DNA of 64,000 nt from Steroidobacteraceae bacterium (lineage in GTDB: Bacteria > Pseudomonadota > Gammaproteobacteria > Steroidobacterales > Steroidobacteraceae). How positions within the stretch are numbered: position 1 is the stretch's first letter; the number at the start of each line of letters is the position of its first letter. The DNA is taken from the NCBI GenBank assembly GCA_025458905.1, contig JALORN010000024.1, forward strand, positions 1 through 64,000, written 5' to 3'. The notes beneath the pieces are model-generated. The model was not told the DNA's origin, did not search any database, and saw only the letters and a list, made by a program, of their open reading frames with translations. Shown here in pieces: positions 1-8,208 of this stretch. A program made the position numbers and the translations under genes.

Positions 1-756
1 GACTGGGGCTACCCGGACGGCGCGGACCGCTTCCTCGACCTCGACGACTACATCAACGGCTTCCTGCACAACTGCATCCAGCACGTGCTCGACGAGCACA
101 AGATCGACGCGGTGAACCTGCTGGGCGTCTGCCAGGGCGGCACCTTCAGCCTGTGCTACACGGCGCTGCACCCGGAGCGGGTGAAGAACCTCGTGACGAT
201 GGTCACGCCGGTCGACTTCCGCACGCCGGAGAACCTGCTGTCGAAGTGGGCGCAGGACATGGACGTCGACGCGGTGGTCGACTCGGGCGGCAACGTCTCG
301 GGCGAGATGCTGAACGTCGCCTACGTATCGCTGATGCCGTTCCGGCTGATGCAGCAGAAGTACGTGGGCCTCGTCGACATCCTGAAGGACCCGCGCCAGG
401 TCGAGAACTTCATGCGCATGGAGAAGTGGATCTTCGACAGCCCGGACCAGTCGGGCGATGCGTTCCGCCAGTTCACCAAGTGGTTCTTCCAGGAGAACCG
501 CCTGGTCAAGGGCACGGTGGAGCTCGGCGGCGAGAAGGTCGACCTGAAGCAGATCACCCAGCCGGTGCTGAACATCTTCGGCCGGCAGGACCACCTGGTG
601 CCGCCCTCGGCCTCGATCCCGCTCGAGCGCTACGTGGGCACCACGGACTACACGGCGTTCGAGATGGACGTCGGCCACATCGGGATGTACGTTAGCGGCA
701 AGTCGCAGAAGCAGTTGCCGGAGACGATCGCCCGATGGCTGAAGGAGCGAGAGTAG
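1..756 (+). CDS. phaC: class III poly(R)-3-hydroxyalkanoate synthase subunit PhaC, 5'-truncated by the window edge
   Basis: Polymerises (R)-3-hydroxyacyl-CoA into polyhydroxyalkanoate granules in the cytoplasm. The frame is open from base 1, so the true start lies outside; 251 residues are visible. The lipase-like box GVCQGG carries the catalytic Cys (codon at 130). The Asp in GRQDHLVPP (codon 589) and the His in VGHIGMY (codon 676) complete the Cys-Asp-His triad. The short C-terminus and overall sequence fit class III synthases, which work with a PhaE subunit expected upstream, outside the window. The end overlaps the next gene by 22 bp, a MaoC-type hydratase that could supply monomer, so the two are probably co-translated. 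Confidence 0.93.
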   Translation, partial: DWGYPDGADRFLDLDDYINGFLHNCIQHVLDEHKIDAVNLLGVCQGGTFSLCYTALHPERVKNLVTMVTPVDFRTPENLLSKWAQDMDVDAVVDSGGNVSGEMLNVAYVSLMPFRLMQQKYVGLVDILKDPRQVENFMRMEKWIFDSPDQSGDAFRQFTKWFFQENRLVKGTVELGGEKVDLKQITQPVLNIFGRQDHLVPPSASIPLERYVGTTDYTAFEMDVGHIGMYVSGKSQKQLPETIARWLKERE

Positions 757-1235
757 CGGCGGGTCCTGCCGCATCGGCCGCGTTCGAGGCCTTGCAGGGC
801 CGCATCGGCCAGGAAGTCCACGTCAGCGACTGGCTGCTCGTCACGCAGCATCGCATCGACGCGTTCGCCGGGGCGACCGGGGATCACCAGTGGATCCACG
901 TCGACCCGGCGCGCGCGGCGGCCGAGTCGCCCTACAAGGCACCGATCGCGCACGGCTACCTCACGCTGTCGCTGCACATCCTGCTGCGCGACCTCGTCTC
1001 GGCAGACCGGCCCTACGTCCCCGGCGTGGCCAGCGTCGTCAACTACGGTCTCAACAAGGTGCGCTTCCCCAACGCGGTGCGCGTCGGCTCGCGGATCCGC
1101 GGGCGCTTCGTGCTGCTCTCGGTCGAGGCCGTGGCCCCCGAGGTGCTGCAGGTCTGCGAACGCTACACCGTCGAGATCGAGGGCGAGTCCAAGCCCGGCT
1201 GCGTCGCCGAAGGCCTCTTCCGCCTGATCTTCTGA
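735..1235 (+). CDS. MaoC-family (R)-specific enoyl-CoA hydratase, PhaJ-like
   Basis: A 166-residue hot-dog-fold hydratase that interconverts trans-2-enoyl-CoA and (R)-3-hydroxyacyl-CoA. The hydratase-2 motif is clear: GDHQWIHVDP places the catalytic Asp50 and His55, followed by PIAHGYLTLSL at about 70-80. The ATG lies inside the 3' end of phaC (22-bp overlap), which suggests translational coupling and a role in feeding beta-oxidation intermediates to the synthase. MaoC hydratases also occur outside PHA metabolism, so the PhaJ role rests mainly on the neighbour. A cluster of dispersed repeats begins five bases after the stop. Confidence 0.9.
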   Translation: MAEGARVAAGPAASAAFEALQGRIGQEVHVSDWLLVTQHRIDAFAGATGDHQWIHVDPARAAAESPYKAPIAHGYLTLSLHILLRDLVSADRPYVPGVASVVNYGLNKVRFPNAVRVGSRIRGRFVLLSVEAVAPEVLQVCERYTVEIEGESKPGCVAEGLFRLIF

Positions 1236-1240
1236 CCCGG

Positions 1241-1320
1241 GAAAAGGGGACAGATTTATTTTTCTGAAATCCAAAAATAAATCCGTCCCCTTTTTCAGAA
1301 AATAGATCTGTCCCCTTTTC
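1241..1320. repeat. dispersed GGGGACNGATTTATTTT repeat, locus 1 (three units, one inverted)
   Basis: Three units of the same element are packed here. One is on the plus strand (1241-1267, gaaaaggggacagatttatt...) and two are inverted (1273-1298 and about 1299-1320). Units 1 and 2 form an imperfect hairpin. The block starts five bases after the MaoC stop and ends exactly one base before the ATG of the following dehydrogenase. Its AT-rich composition stands out from the surrounding sequence. It resembles REP-like elements spread by RAYT-type transposases, but no transposase is in the window, so that link is inference. Confidence 0.85.
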
Positions 1321-2277
1321 ATGAAGGCGGTGTTTCTCGATTTCGAGACGGTGAGCGCGGGTGACCTGGACCCGGCGCGGCTGCTCCGTGCCGCACCGGG
1401 GCTGCAGCTGCTGGCGGCGACGCGGCAGGAGGAGGTCGCGGCGCGGATCGCGGGGCACGAGGTCGTGATCCTCAACAAGCTGCGGATCGACCGCGCGCTG
1501 ATCGCGGCGACGCCGACGCTGAAGCTCGTGGTGCTCGCCGCGACCGGCACCAACAACGTCGACCTCGAGGCGGCACGCGAGCATGGCGTCGCGGTCTGCA
1601 ACATCCGCGACTACTGCACGCCCTCGGTGGCGCAGCACGTGCTCGGCGCGATCCTCGCGCTGACGCACCGGACGGCGGAGTACTCGCGCGCCGCGGTCGA
1701 CGGCACCTGGGCCCGCAGCCGGCAGTTCACGGTGCTGGAGTGGCCGATCCGCGAGCTCGCGGGGCGCGTGCTCGGGGTCGTCGGCTGGGGCGTGCTCGGC
1801 CAGGCCGCCGCGCGCGCCTGCGAGGCGGCGCTCGGCATGCGGGTGCGGGTGGCGAACCGCGCCGGCGCGCCGCCGCAGGACGGCCGCGTCGACCTGCACG
1901 AGCTGCTGCCGCAGGTCGACGTGCTGACCCTGCACTGCCCGCTCACCCCGCAGACCACCGGACTGATCGGCGCGCGCGAGCTCGCGCTGATGAAGCACGA
2001 CGCGCTGCTGGTCAACACGGCGCGCGGCGCGCTGGTCGACCTCGAGGCATTGGCGACGGCACTGCGCACACGGCGGATCGGCGGCGCGGCGATCGACGTG
2101 CTGCCGCAGGAGCCGCCGGCCGACGGCAGCCCGCTGTTCGCGCCCGACCTGCCCAACCTGATCGTCACCCCGCACGTCGCCTGGGCCGCACGGGAATCGC
2201 GCCAGCGGTGCATCGACGAGATCGCGGCCAACGTCGAGGACTTCCGCGCCGGCGGACGGCGCGGGCGCGTCGCCTGA
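1321..2277 (+). CDS. D-2-hydroxyacid dehydrogenase (NAD(P)-dependent, glycerate/hydroxypyruvate-type)
   Basis: A 318-residue cytoplasmic oxidoreductase that interconverts a 2-oxoacid and a D-2-hydroxyacid. The Rossmann motif GWGVLG is at 155-160. The family's catalytic Arg, Glu and His are at R235 (NTARGALVD), E264 (LPQEPP) and H285 (TPHVAWA). The best relatives are glycerate or hydroxypyruvate reductases, but the substrate cannot be read from the sequence. The ATG is directly preceded by the repeat block, so no Shine-Dalgarno sequence is visible and the repeat must supply the 5' leader. A hairpin lies about 80 bp after the stop. Confidence 0.88.
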   Translation: MKAVFLDFETVSAGDLDPARLLRAAPGLQLLAATRQEEVAARIAGHEVVILNKLRIDRALIAATPTLKLVVLAATGTNNVDLEAAREHGVAVCNIRDYCTPSVAQHVLGAILALTHRTAEYSRAAVDGTWARSRQFTVLEWPIRELAGRVLGVVGWGVLGQAAARACEAALGMRVRVANRAGAPPQDGRVDLHELLPQVDVLTLHCPLTPQTTGLIGARELALMKHDALLVNTARGALVDLEALATALRTRRIGGAAIDVLPQEPPADGSPLFAPDLPNLIVTPHVAWAARESRQRCIDEIAANVEDFRAGGRRGRVA

Positions 2278-2356
2278 ACCTGGCGCGCGCGAGGGCGCCC
2301 ACCCGCGCCGCGCGCGCCGGGCGCCGGGCGCCGGGCGCCCACGCCATGAAACGCCG

Positions 2357-2388
2357 CGGGGGCCTCGCGTGCCACACGCAAGCCCCCG
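2357..2388 (+). terminator. terminator-like hairpin after the D-2-hydroxyacid dehydrogenase
   Basis: CGGGGGC at 2357-2363 pairs with GCCCCCG at 2382-2388, and an inner GCGTG/CACGC pair extends the stem. Only a weak T-containing tail follows, so intrinsic termination is possible but not certain. The rest of 2278-2488 is a gcgccgg-rich tandem-like stretch and the leader of the RND operon. Confidence 0.4.
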
Positions 2389-2488
2389 TCCTGTAAAGAA
2401 TTGCGAAGCGCGGCCCCGATGCGCCGCCTGACAGACAAACGCCATCGGGACGCCCTATCCTAGAGGACCGTCGCCACCGGCCCTCCCG

Positions 2489-3670
2489 ATGCCCCGCGCC
2501 CGTTCCCGACCCCGCCGTGCCCGCTTCCCGGCCCTGCTGCTCCTCGCCGGTGCGGTGGCGGGCCTCGCGGCCTGCTCGGAATCCCCCGAGCAGCTGGTGG
2601 GCAACGGCGGCCCGGGCGACCGGCCGATGAGCCGCAACCCACCGCCGGTCCCCGTCGTCACCACGGTGCCGGAGCGGCGCGCCTTCGGCGTCGAGATCGA
2701 GGCGGTCGGCACCGCGCTCGCCAACGAGTCGGTCGAGATCACCTCGAAGACCAGCAACACGGTGACCGCGATCCGGTTCCGCGAGGGCCAGGTCGTGCGC
2801 CGCGGCGCGGTGCTGGTCGAGCTCGACCGCTCGACCGTGGCCGCCGAGCTCGCCGAGGCCGAGGCGACGCTCGCCGACGCACGCAACCAGTTCAACCGCG
2901 GCCGCGACCTGTCGGTGACGCAGGCGCTGTCGAAGGCGCAGCTCGAGCAGCTCGAGACCGCGGTCAAGACCGCCGAGGCGCGCGTCGCCGCGGCGCGCGC
3001 GCGCTTCAACGACACCGTGATCCGCGCGCCGTTCGACGGCCGCACCGGCTTCCGCCGCGTGAGCCTCGGCGGCCTGGTCAATGCCGGCGCGGTGATCACC
3101 ACGCTCGACGACACCTCGGTGATCAAGCTCGAGTTCACGATGCCGCAGAGCTTCCTCAACGAGCTCGTGCCGGGCCTGCCGATCGAGGCGACGACGGAAG
3201 GGCTGCCCACCCGGGTGTTCGAGGGCAAGGTCACCACGATCGGCTCGCGCGTCGACGCCAACACGCGCTCGATCCCGGTGCGCGCCGAGCTGCCGAACCG
3301 CGACGGCGTGCTGCGACCCGGCATGTTCATGTCGGTGCGCGTCAAGGGGCGCGAGGCGCCGACGCTGATGCTGCCCGAGGAGGCGCTGGTGCCCGAGCAG
3401 GGCAAGACCTATGTCTACGTGGTCGCGGAGGGACGCGCCGCGCGGCGCGCGGTCCAGACCGGCGGCCGCGTGCCCGGCAGCGTCGCGGTGCTCGCCGGAC
3501 TCGAGCCGGGCGAGCGGGTGATCGTCGAGGGCACGCAGCGCGTGCGCGACGGCGCGCTGGTGGCCGAGGCGGCCCGCACCGCCGGCGGGGGCGATGCAAC
3601 GGCGACGGCCGATTCTGGAGCGGGTGCAGGCGCCGCCCGCGGCGAAGGCGCGCGGCGAACGGCGCCGTGA
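2489..3670 (+). CDS. RND efflux periplasmic adaptor (membrane fusion protein), lipoprotein
   Basis: A 393-residue adaptor that would link the inner-membrane RND pump to an outer-membrane channel. An N-terminal hydrophobic stretch ends in the lipobox GLAAC, with Cys29 as the likely lipidated residue. It is followed by barrel-sandwich/lipoyl halves (about 75-110 and 185-215), a coiled-coil hairpin (about 110-180, rich in AEAEATLADA-like sequence) and a beta-barrel domain. The tail after about 360 is low-complexity Ala/Gly. The pump gene starts 10 bp downstream. No outer-membrane factor gene is present, so the system probably borrows a TolC-type channel. Confidence 0.92.
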   Translation: MPRARSRPRRARFPALLLLAGAVAGLAACSESPEQLVGNGGPGDRPMSRNPPPVPVVTTVPERRAFGVEIEAVGTALANESVEITSKTSNTVTAIRFREGQVVRRGAVLVELDRSTVAAELAEAEATLADARNQFNRGRDLSVTQALSKAQLEQLETAVKTAEARVAAARARFNDTVIRAPFDGRTGFRRVSLGGLVNAGAVITTLDDTSVIKLEFTMPQSFLNELVPGLPIEATTEGLPTRVFEGKVTTIGSRVDANTRSIPVRAELPNRDGVLRPGMFMSVRVKGREAPTLMLPEEALVPEQGKTYVYVVAEGRAARRAVQTGGRVPGSVAVLAGLEPGERVIVEGTQRVRDGALVAEAARTAGGGDATATADSGAGAGAARGEGARRTAP

Positions 3671-3680
3671 ACGACTCGCC

Positions 3681-6600
3681 GTGAACATCTCGGAGTTCTG
3701 CATCCGCCGGCCCGTCTTCGCGACGGTGCTGAGCCTGTTGCTGGTGCTGTTCGGGCTGGTGGCGCTGCAGCGGCTCTCGGTGCGCGAGTACCCGGACATC
3801 ACGCGCCCGGTGGTGTCGATCACGACGATCTACCGCGGCGCCTCGGCGGCGGTGGTCGAGAACAAGATCACGCAGGCGATCGAGGACCGGATCGCCGGCA
3901 TCGAGGGCGTGCTCAAGCTCGAGTCCGACAGCGAGGACGAGCGCTCGAGCATCCGCATCGAGTTCGACGTCGAGCGCGACATCGACGCCGCGACCAACGA
4001 CGTGCGCGACCGCATCTCGCGGGTGATGGCGCAGCTGCCGCCGGAGGCCGAGCCGCCTCAGGTGATGAAGTCGGACGCGATGGCCGAGTCGGTGATGTTC
4101 CTGAGCTTCAACTCCGAGAACATGACGGAGCTCGAGGTCACGGACTACGCCGAGCGCTACATCGTCGACCGGCTCTCGGTGATCCCGGGCGTGGCGCGCG
4201 CCGCGCTCTCGGGCGGGCGGCGCGCGGCGATGCGCATCTGGATCGATCGCCAGGCGCTGGCGGCGCGCGCGCTCACCGTCGGCGACATCGAGAACGCGCT
4301 GCGGCGCGAGAACGTGATGCTGCCGGCCGGGCGGCTGGAATCGCGCACCCGCGAGTTCTCGCTGCGCACCGACGTCGGGCTCGACACCGAGGACGACTTC
4401 CGCAACCTCGCGATCGGCCGCGGCGCCGACGGCCACCTGGTGCGCCTCGGCGAGGTCGCCGACGTGCGGCTCGCGGCCGAGAACACCCGCTCGATGATGC
4501 GCACCAACGGCCGGCCCGGCGTCGGCATCGGCATCGAGGCGCAGTCGAAGGCCAACGTGCTGGAGATCGTCCGCGGGGTGCGCGCCGAAGCCGCGAAGCT
4601 GCAGGCCGAACTGCCACCGGGCGCCTCGCTGATGGTGAACGTCGACAACGGCGTGGCGATCGAGGCGGCGCTGCGCGAGGTGCTGATCGCGGTGGCGTTC
4701 GCGTTCGCGTCGGTGCTGCTGGTGATCTTCCTGTTCCTCGGCAACCTGCGCAGCACGCTGATCCCGGCGGTGACGATCCCGGTGTCGATCGTCGCGGCGT
4801 TCATGGCGATGTACCTGATGGGCTACTCGATCAACGTGCTGACCCTGCTCGGGGTGGTGCTGGCGATCGGCCTGGTGGTCGACGATGCGATCGTGGTGCT
4901 CGAGAACATCCACCGCCGCGCCGAGCTCGGCGAGGGCCCGGTGGTCGCCGCGGTCAACGGCAGCCGCGAGATCGGCTTCGCGGTGATCGCGACCACCGCC
5001 ACGCTGATCGCGGTGTTCGTGCCGATCTCCTTCCTGCCCGGCGACATCGGCCGGCTGTTCCGCGAGTTCGGCCTGACGCTGGCGGCCGCGGTCGCGTTCT
5101 CCTCGCTGATCGCGCTGACGCTGACGCCGATGATGGCGTCCCGGCTGCCGCCCACCGAGTCGATGCGGCCGAGCCGCTTCGCGGCGCGGGTCGAGCACTT
5201 CTTCGCCAGGCTCTCCGGCACCTACGAGGACAAGCTGCGGCAGGTGAACCGGCGGCCGTGGCTGATCGTGGCCGGGGTCGTGGTGCTGAGCGCGGCCGGT
5301 TTCCTCACCTTCCGCGCCCTGCCCTCCGAGTTCACGCCGAACGCCGACATCGGGCGGCTGTTCGTGTCGATGGAGGCGCCCGAGGGTGCGAGCTTCGAGT
5401 ACACGGAATCCTACGGGCGGCGGCTGGAGGAGATCGCGGCGCGCGAGGCGGAGAAGGGCGACATCAAGCGCGTCACGCTGCGCCTGCCGGGTGGCCTCGA
5501 CGGCAGCTCGGGCTCGGTCAACAACGCGCGCCTGATCATCACCATGGTCGACTGGCGCGAGCGCCAGCGCTCCACGCAGGACGTGGCGCGGGCGATCACC
5601 GACGACCTGCGCAAGCTGCCGGGCGTGCGCGCCAACGCCTCGGCGCCGGGCGGCCTGCGCGGCGGCTGGGGCTCGCCGATCGAGGCCGTGATCGGCGGCC
5701 CGGACTACGAGAAGCTCGCCGAGTGGTCGGCGAAGCTGACGCGCCTCGCCGAGCAGAACCCCGGCCTGGTCGCGGTGGAGAACAGCTACAAGCCGCGCAA
5801 GCCGCAGATCCGCGTCGCGATCGACCGCGACCGCGCGGCCGACCTCGGCGTCTCGCTGCAGACGGTCGGGCGCACGCTCGAGACGGTGCTCGGCTCGCGC
5901 ATCGTCACCACGTTCATCGACCGCGGCCGCGAGTACAACGTGATCCTGCAGGGCAAGGAGGACGAGCGTGCGACCGTCACCGACCTCACCAACCTGCAGG
6001 TGCGCTCGGACCGCACCGGCGAGCTGATCCCGCTGGCGAGCATCGTGCAGCTGAAGGAGACCGCCGCCGCGACCCAGCTGAGCCGCTTCAACCGGCAGCG
6101 CGCGGTCGAGATCAAGGCGGGCCTCGCCGAGGGCTACACGATGGGCGAGGCGGTGAAGTGGTTCGAGACGACGGCCCGCAAGGAACTGCCGGCCGGCGCG
6201 ACGCTGATGTGGGACGGCGAGTCCGGCGACTACGTGCGCAGCGGCGGCCAGCTCTACCTCACCTTCCTGTTCGCGGTGTTGATCGTGTTCCTGGTGCTGG
6301 CGGCGCAGTTCGAGAGCTTCGTGCACCCGGCGATCATCATGACCACGGTGCCGCTGGCGCTGCTCGGGGCGGTGTTCGGCCTCAAGGTGCAGGGCCTCAG
6401 CATCAACATCTTCAGCCAGATCGCGGTGATCATGCTGATCGGCATCGCGGCCAAGAACGGCGTTCTGATCGTGGAGTTCGCGAACCAGCTGCGCGACCGC
6501 GGCGTCGAGTTCGAGGAGGCGATCGTGAAGGCCGCCGCCACGCGCCTGCGGCCGGTGCTGATGACCAGCCTGTGCACCGCCTTCGGCGCGATCCCCTTCC

Positions 6601-6812
6601 TGTTCGCGAGCGGCGCGGGCGCCGAGCAGCGCCTGCCGATCGGCGTCGTGGTGTTCTACGGCACGCTGCTCTCGGTGCTGCTGACGCTGATCGTGGTGCC
6701 GGCGGTCTATTCGCTGGTCGCGCGGCGCACCAAGTCCACCCAGTACACGACGCGGCTGGTCGACCGGCTGCTCGGCACCGCCTCGCCGCCGCAGCCGACC
6801 GCGCGCGGCTGA
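3681..6812 (+). CDS. RND multidrug efflux permease, HAE1 family (AcrB/MexB type)
   Basis: A 1043-residue proton-driven inner-membrane pump of normal family length. The start is the GTG at 3681, giving the classic N-terminus (M)NISEFCIRRPVFATVLSLL; the frame stays open further upstream but would add a non-family Arg-rich leader inside the adaptor gene. The proton-relay acidic pair of TM4 is D401-D402 (GLVVDDAIVVLENIHRR), and the TM10 lysine is K925 (AAKNGVLIVEFANQ). Two large periplasmic loops separate TM1-TM2 and TM7-TM8. It forms an operon with the adaptor. Substrates cannot be inferred, and no local regulator gene is adjacent. Confidence 0.94.
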   Translation: MNISEFCIRRPVFATVLSLLLVLFGLVALQRLSVREYPDITRPVVSITTIYRGASAAVVENKITQAIEDRIAGIEGVLKLESDSEDERSSIRIEFDVERDIDAATNDVRDRISRVMAQLPPEAEPPQVMKSDAMAESVMFLSFNSENMTELEVTDYAERYIVDRLSVIPGVARAALSGGRRAAMRIWIDRQALAARALTVGDIENALRRENVMLPAGRLESRTREFSLRTDVGLDTEDDFRNLAIGRGADGHLVRLGEVADVRLAAENTRSMMRTNGRPGVGIGIEAQSKANVLEIVRGVRAEAAKLQAELPPGASLMVNVDNGVAIEAALREVLIAVAFAFASVLLVIFLFLGNLRSTLIPAVTIPVSIVAAFMAMYLMGYSINVLTLLGVVLAIGLVVDDAIVVLENIHRRAELGEGPVVAAVNGSREIGFAVIATTATLIAVFVPISFLPGDIGRLFREFGLTLAAAVAFSSLIALTLTPMMASRLPPTESMRPSRFAARVEHFFARLSGTYEDKLRQVNRRPWLIVAGVVVLSAAGFLTFRALPSEFTPNADIGRLFVSMEAPEGASFEYTESYGRRLEEIAAREAEKGDIKRVTLRLPGGLDGSSGSVNNARLIITMVDWRERQRSTQDVARAITDDLRKLPGVRANASAPGGLRGGWGSPIEAVIGGPDYEKLAEWSAKLTRLAEQNPGLVAVENSYKPRKPQIRVAIDRDRAADLGVSLQTVGRTLETVLGSRIVTTFIDRGREYNVILQGKEDERATVTDLTNLQVRSDRTGELIPLASIVQLKETAAATQLSRFNRQRAVEIKAGLAEGYTMGEAVKWFETTARKELPAGATLMWDGESGDYVRSGGQLYLTFLFAVLIVFLVLAAQFESFVHPAIIMTTVPLALLGAVFGLKVQGLSINIFSQIAVIMLIGIAAKNGVLIVEFANQLRDRGVEFEEAIVKAAATRLRPVLMTSLCTAFGAIPFLFASGAGAEQRLPIGVVVFYGTLLSVLLTLIVVPAVYSLVARRTKSTQYTTRLVDRLLGTASPPQPTARG

Positions 6813-6873
6813 GCGCGGCCGAGCGCGGGCGGCGCCATGGCGGTCGCCGAGGCACTTGGACGCGGCCCTCGGG

Positions 6874-6889
6874 CTGTATAAAATTACAG
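6874..6889. promoter_or_regulatory. LexA (SOS) box, CTGT-N8-ACAG
   Basis: The sequence CTGTATAAAATTACAG matches the gamma/betaproteobacterial LexA consensus CTGT-N8-ACAG exactly, including the AT-rich spacer, in a region that is otherwise very GC-rich. It ends two bases before the ATG of the radical SAM gene. A repressor bound here would block the promoter or start of the DNA-repair pair. The position implies a transcript with almost no leader, or that the box overlaps the promoter core. Confidence 0.75.
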
Positions 6890-6891
6890 CC

Positions 6892-8208
6892 ATGGACATG
6901 CAGACAGTGCCTGCGATCGAGGACTCCACCCCGGGTGGCGAGGCCGCGGCGACGGCGCGGGCCCCCTGGATCCGCCAGGCGCTCGACCTGCGGGGCAAGC
7001 TCGCGCTGCTGGCCGATGCCGCGAAGTACGACGCCTCCTGCGCCTCGAGCGGCACGACGCGACGCGACTCGCGCAGCGGCGGTCTCGGCTCGGCCGGCGG
7101 CATGGGCATCTGTCATTCCTATGCGCCCGACGGCCGCTGCATCTCGCTGCTGAAGGTGCTGCTGACGAACTACTGCGAGTTCGACTGTCGCTTCTGCATC
7201 AACCGGCGCAGCAGCGACGTGCCGCGGGCGCGCTTCACCGAGCGCGAGCTGGTCGACCTGACGCTCGACTTCTACCGGCGCAACTACATCGAGGGGCTGT
7301 TCCTGTCGTCGGGCATCGTGCGCAGCCCCGACTACACGATGGCGCGGATGGTCGGCGTGGTGCGCGAGCTGCGCACGGTCCACGACTTCCGCGGCTACAT
7401 CCACCTGAAGACCATCCCGGGCGCGGACCCGGCGCTGGTCGAGGAGGCCGGGCGCCATGCCGACCGCTTGTCGATCAACGTCGAGCTGCCGGAGGCCGAG
7501 AGCCTCGCGCGGCTCGCGCCGGAGAAGGACGCCGCCGGGATCGAGCGTGCCATGGCGGGCATCGGCACGGCGATCGCCGAGAACCGCGACTCGCGCGCAC
7601 GCCACCGGCACGCGCCGCGCTTCGCACCCGCCGGCCAGAGCACGCAGATGATCGTCGGCGCCGACGCCGCGACCGACGCGACGGTGCTCGCGCGCAGCAG
7701 CACGCTGTACCGCAGCCATGCGCTGCGGCGCGTCTACTACTCGGCCTACAGCCCGATCCCGGACCCGAGCGACGCGCTGCCGTCGCGACCCGCGCCGCTG
7801 GTGCGCGAGCACCGCCTCTACCAGGCGGACTGGCTGCTGCGCTTCTACGGCTACAGCCTGCCCGAGGTCGTCGACGCGACCCGCGACGGGATGCTCGACC
7901 TGCGGATCGACCCGAAGCTCGCCTGGGCGCTGCGCCATCCGGAGCGCTTCCCGGTGGACGTCAACCGCGCGCCGCGCGAGCTGCTGCTGCGGGTGCCGGG
8001 GCTCGGCGTGCGCGGGGTCGAGCGGCTGCTGCGGATGCGCCGCCTGCAGCGCGTGCGGCTCGCGCACCTCGCGACGCTCGGCGTTTCGCTGGCCAAGATC
8101 CAGCCGTTCGTCTGCGCGGGCGACTGGCAGCCGCGCGCGCAGGCGGCAGGCCTCGCGCGCCGGCTCGCGGAAGCGGACGGCACCGCACAGCTCCCGCTGG
8201 CGCTGTGA
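6892..8208 (+). CDS. putative DNA modification/repair radical SAM protein (rSAM_link_UDG family)
   Basis: A 438-residue radical SAM enzyme of the family that accompanies a UdgX-type protein; its reaction is unknown. The FeS-binding motif is C95-x3-C99-x2-C102 (NYCEFDCRFCINRRSSD). A helix-hairpin-helix DNA-binding region lies near 354-385 (VDVNRAPRELLLRVPGLGVRGVE). The ATG at 6892 was chosen because it follows the LexA-type box; the frame extends upstream to 6856, but that start would place the box inside the gene. The stop overlaps the GTG of the next gene by four bases, a strong sign of co-translation. SOS control is inferred from the box. Confidence 0.9.
   Translation: MDMQTVPAIEDSTPGGEAAATARAPWIRQALDLRGKLALLADAAKYDASCASSGTTRRDSRSGGLGSAGGMGICHSYAPDGRCISLLKVLLTNYCEFDCRFCINRRSSDVPRARFTERELVDLTLDFYRRNYIEGLFLSSGIVRSPDYTMARMVGVVRELRTVHDFRGYIHLKTIPGADPALVEEAGRHADRLSINVELPEAESLARLAPEKDAAGIERAMAGIGTAIAENRDSRARHRHAPRFAPAGQSTQMIVGADAATDATVLARSSTLYRSHALRRVYYSAYSPIPDPSDALPSRPAPLVREHRLYQADWLLRFYGYSLPEVVDATRDGMLDLRIDPKLAWALRHPERFPVDVNRAPRELLLRVPGLGVRGVERLLRMRRLQRVRLAHLATLGVSLAKIQPFVCAGDWQPRAQAAGLARRLAEADGTAQLPLAL

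Noticed and set aside
2428-2461. CTGACA ... TATCCT as a promoter for the RND operon
   Set aside because: The spacing is about 22 bp, too long for a sigma-70 promoter; no better pair was visible.
3342-7109. Very long open frame on the minus strand opposite the RND pump
   Set aside because: The composition is His/Arg/Ala-rich with no family motif, and it lies exactly antisense to well-recognised RND genes; it results from high GC and lack of stop codons.
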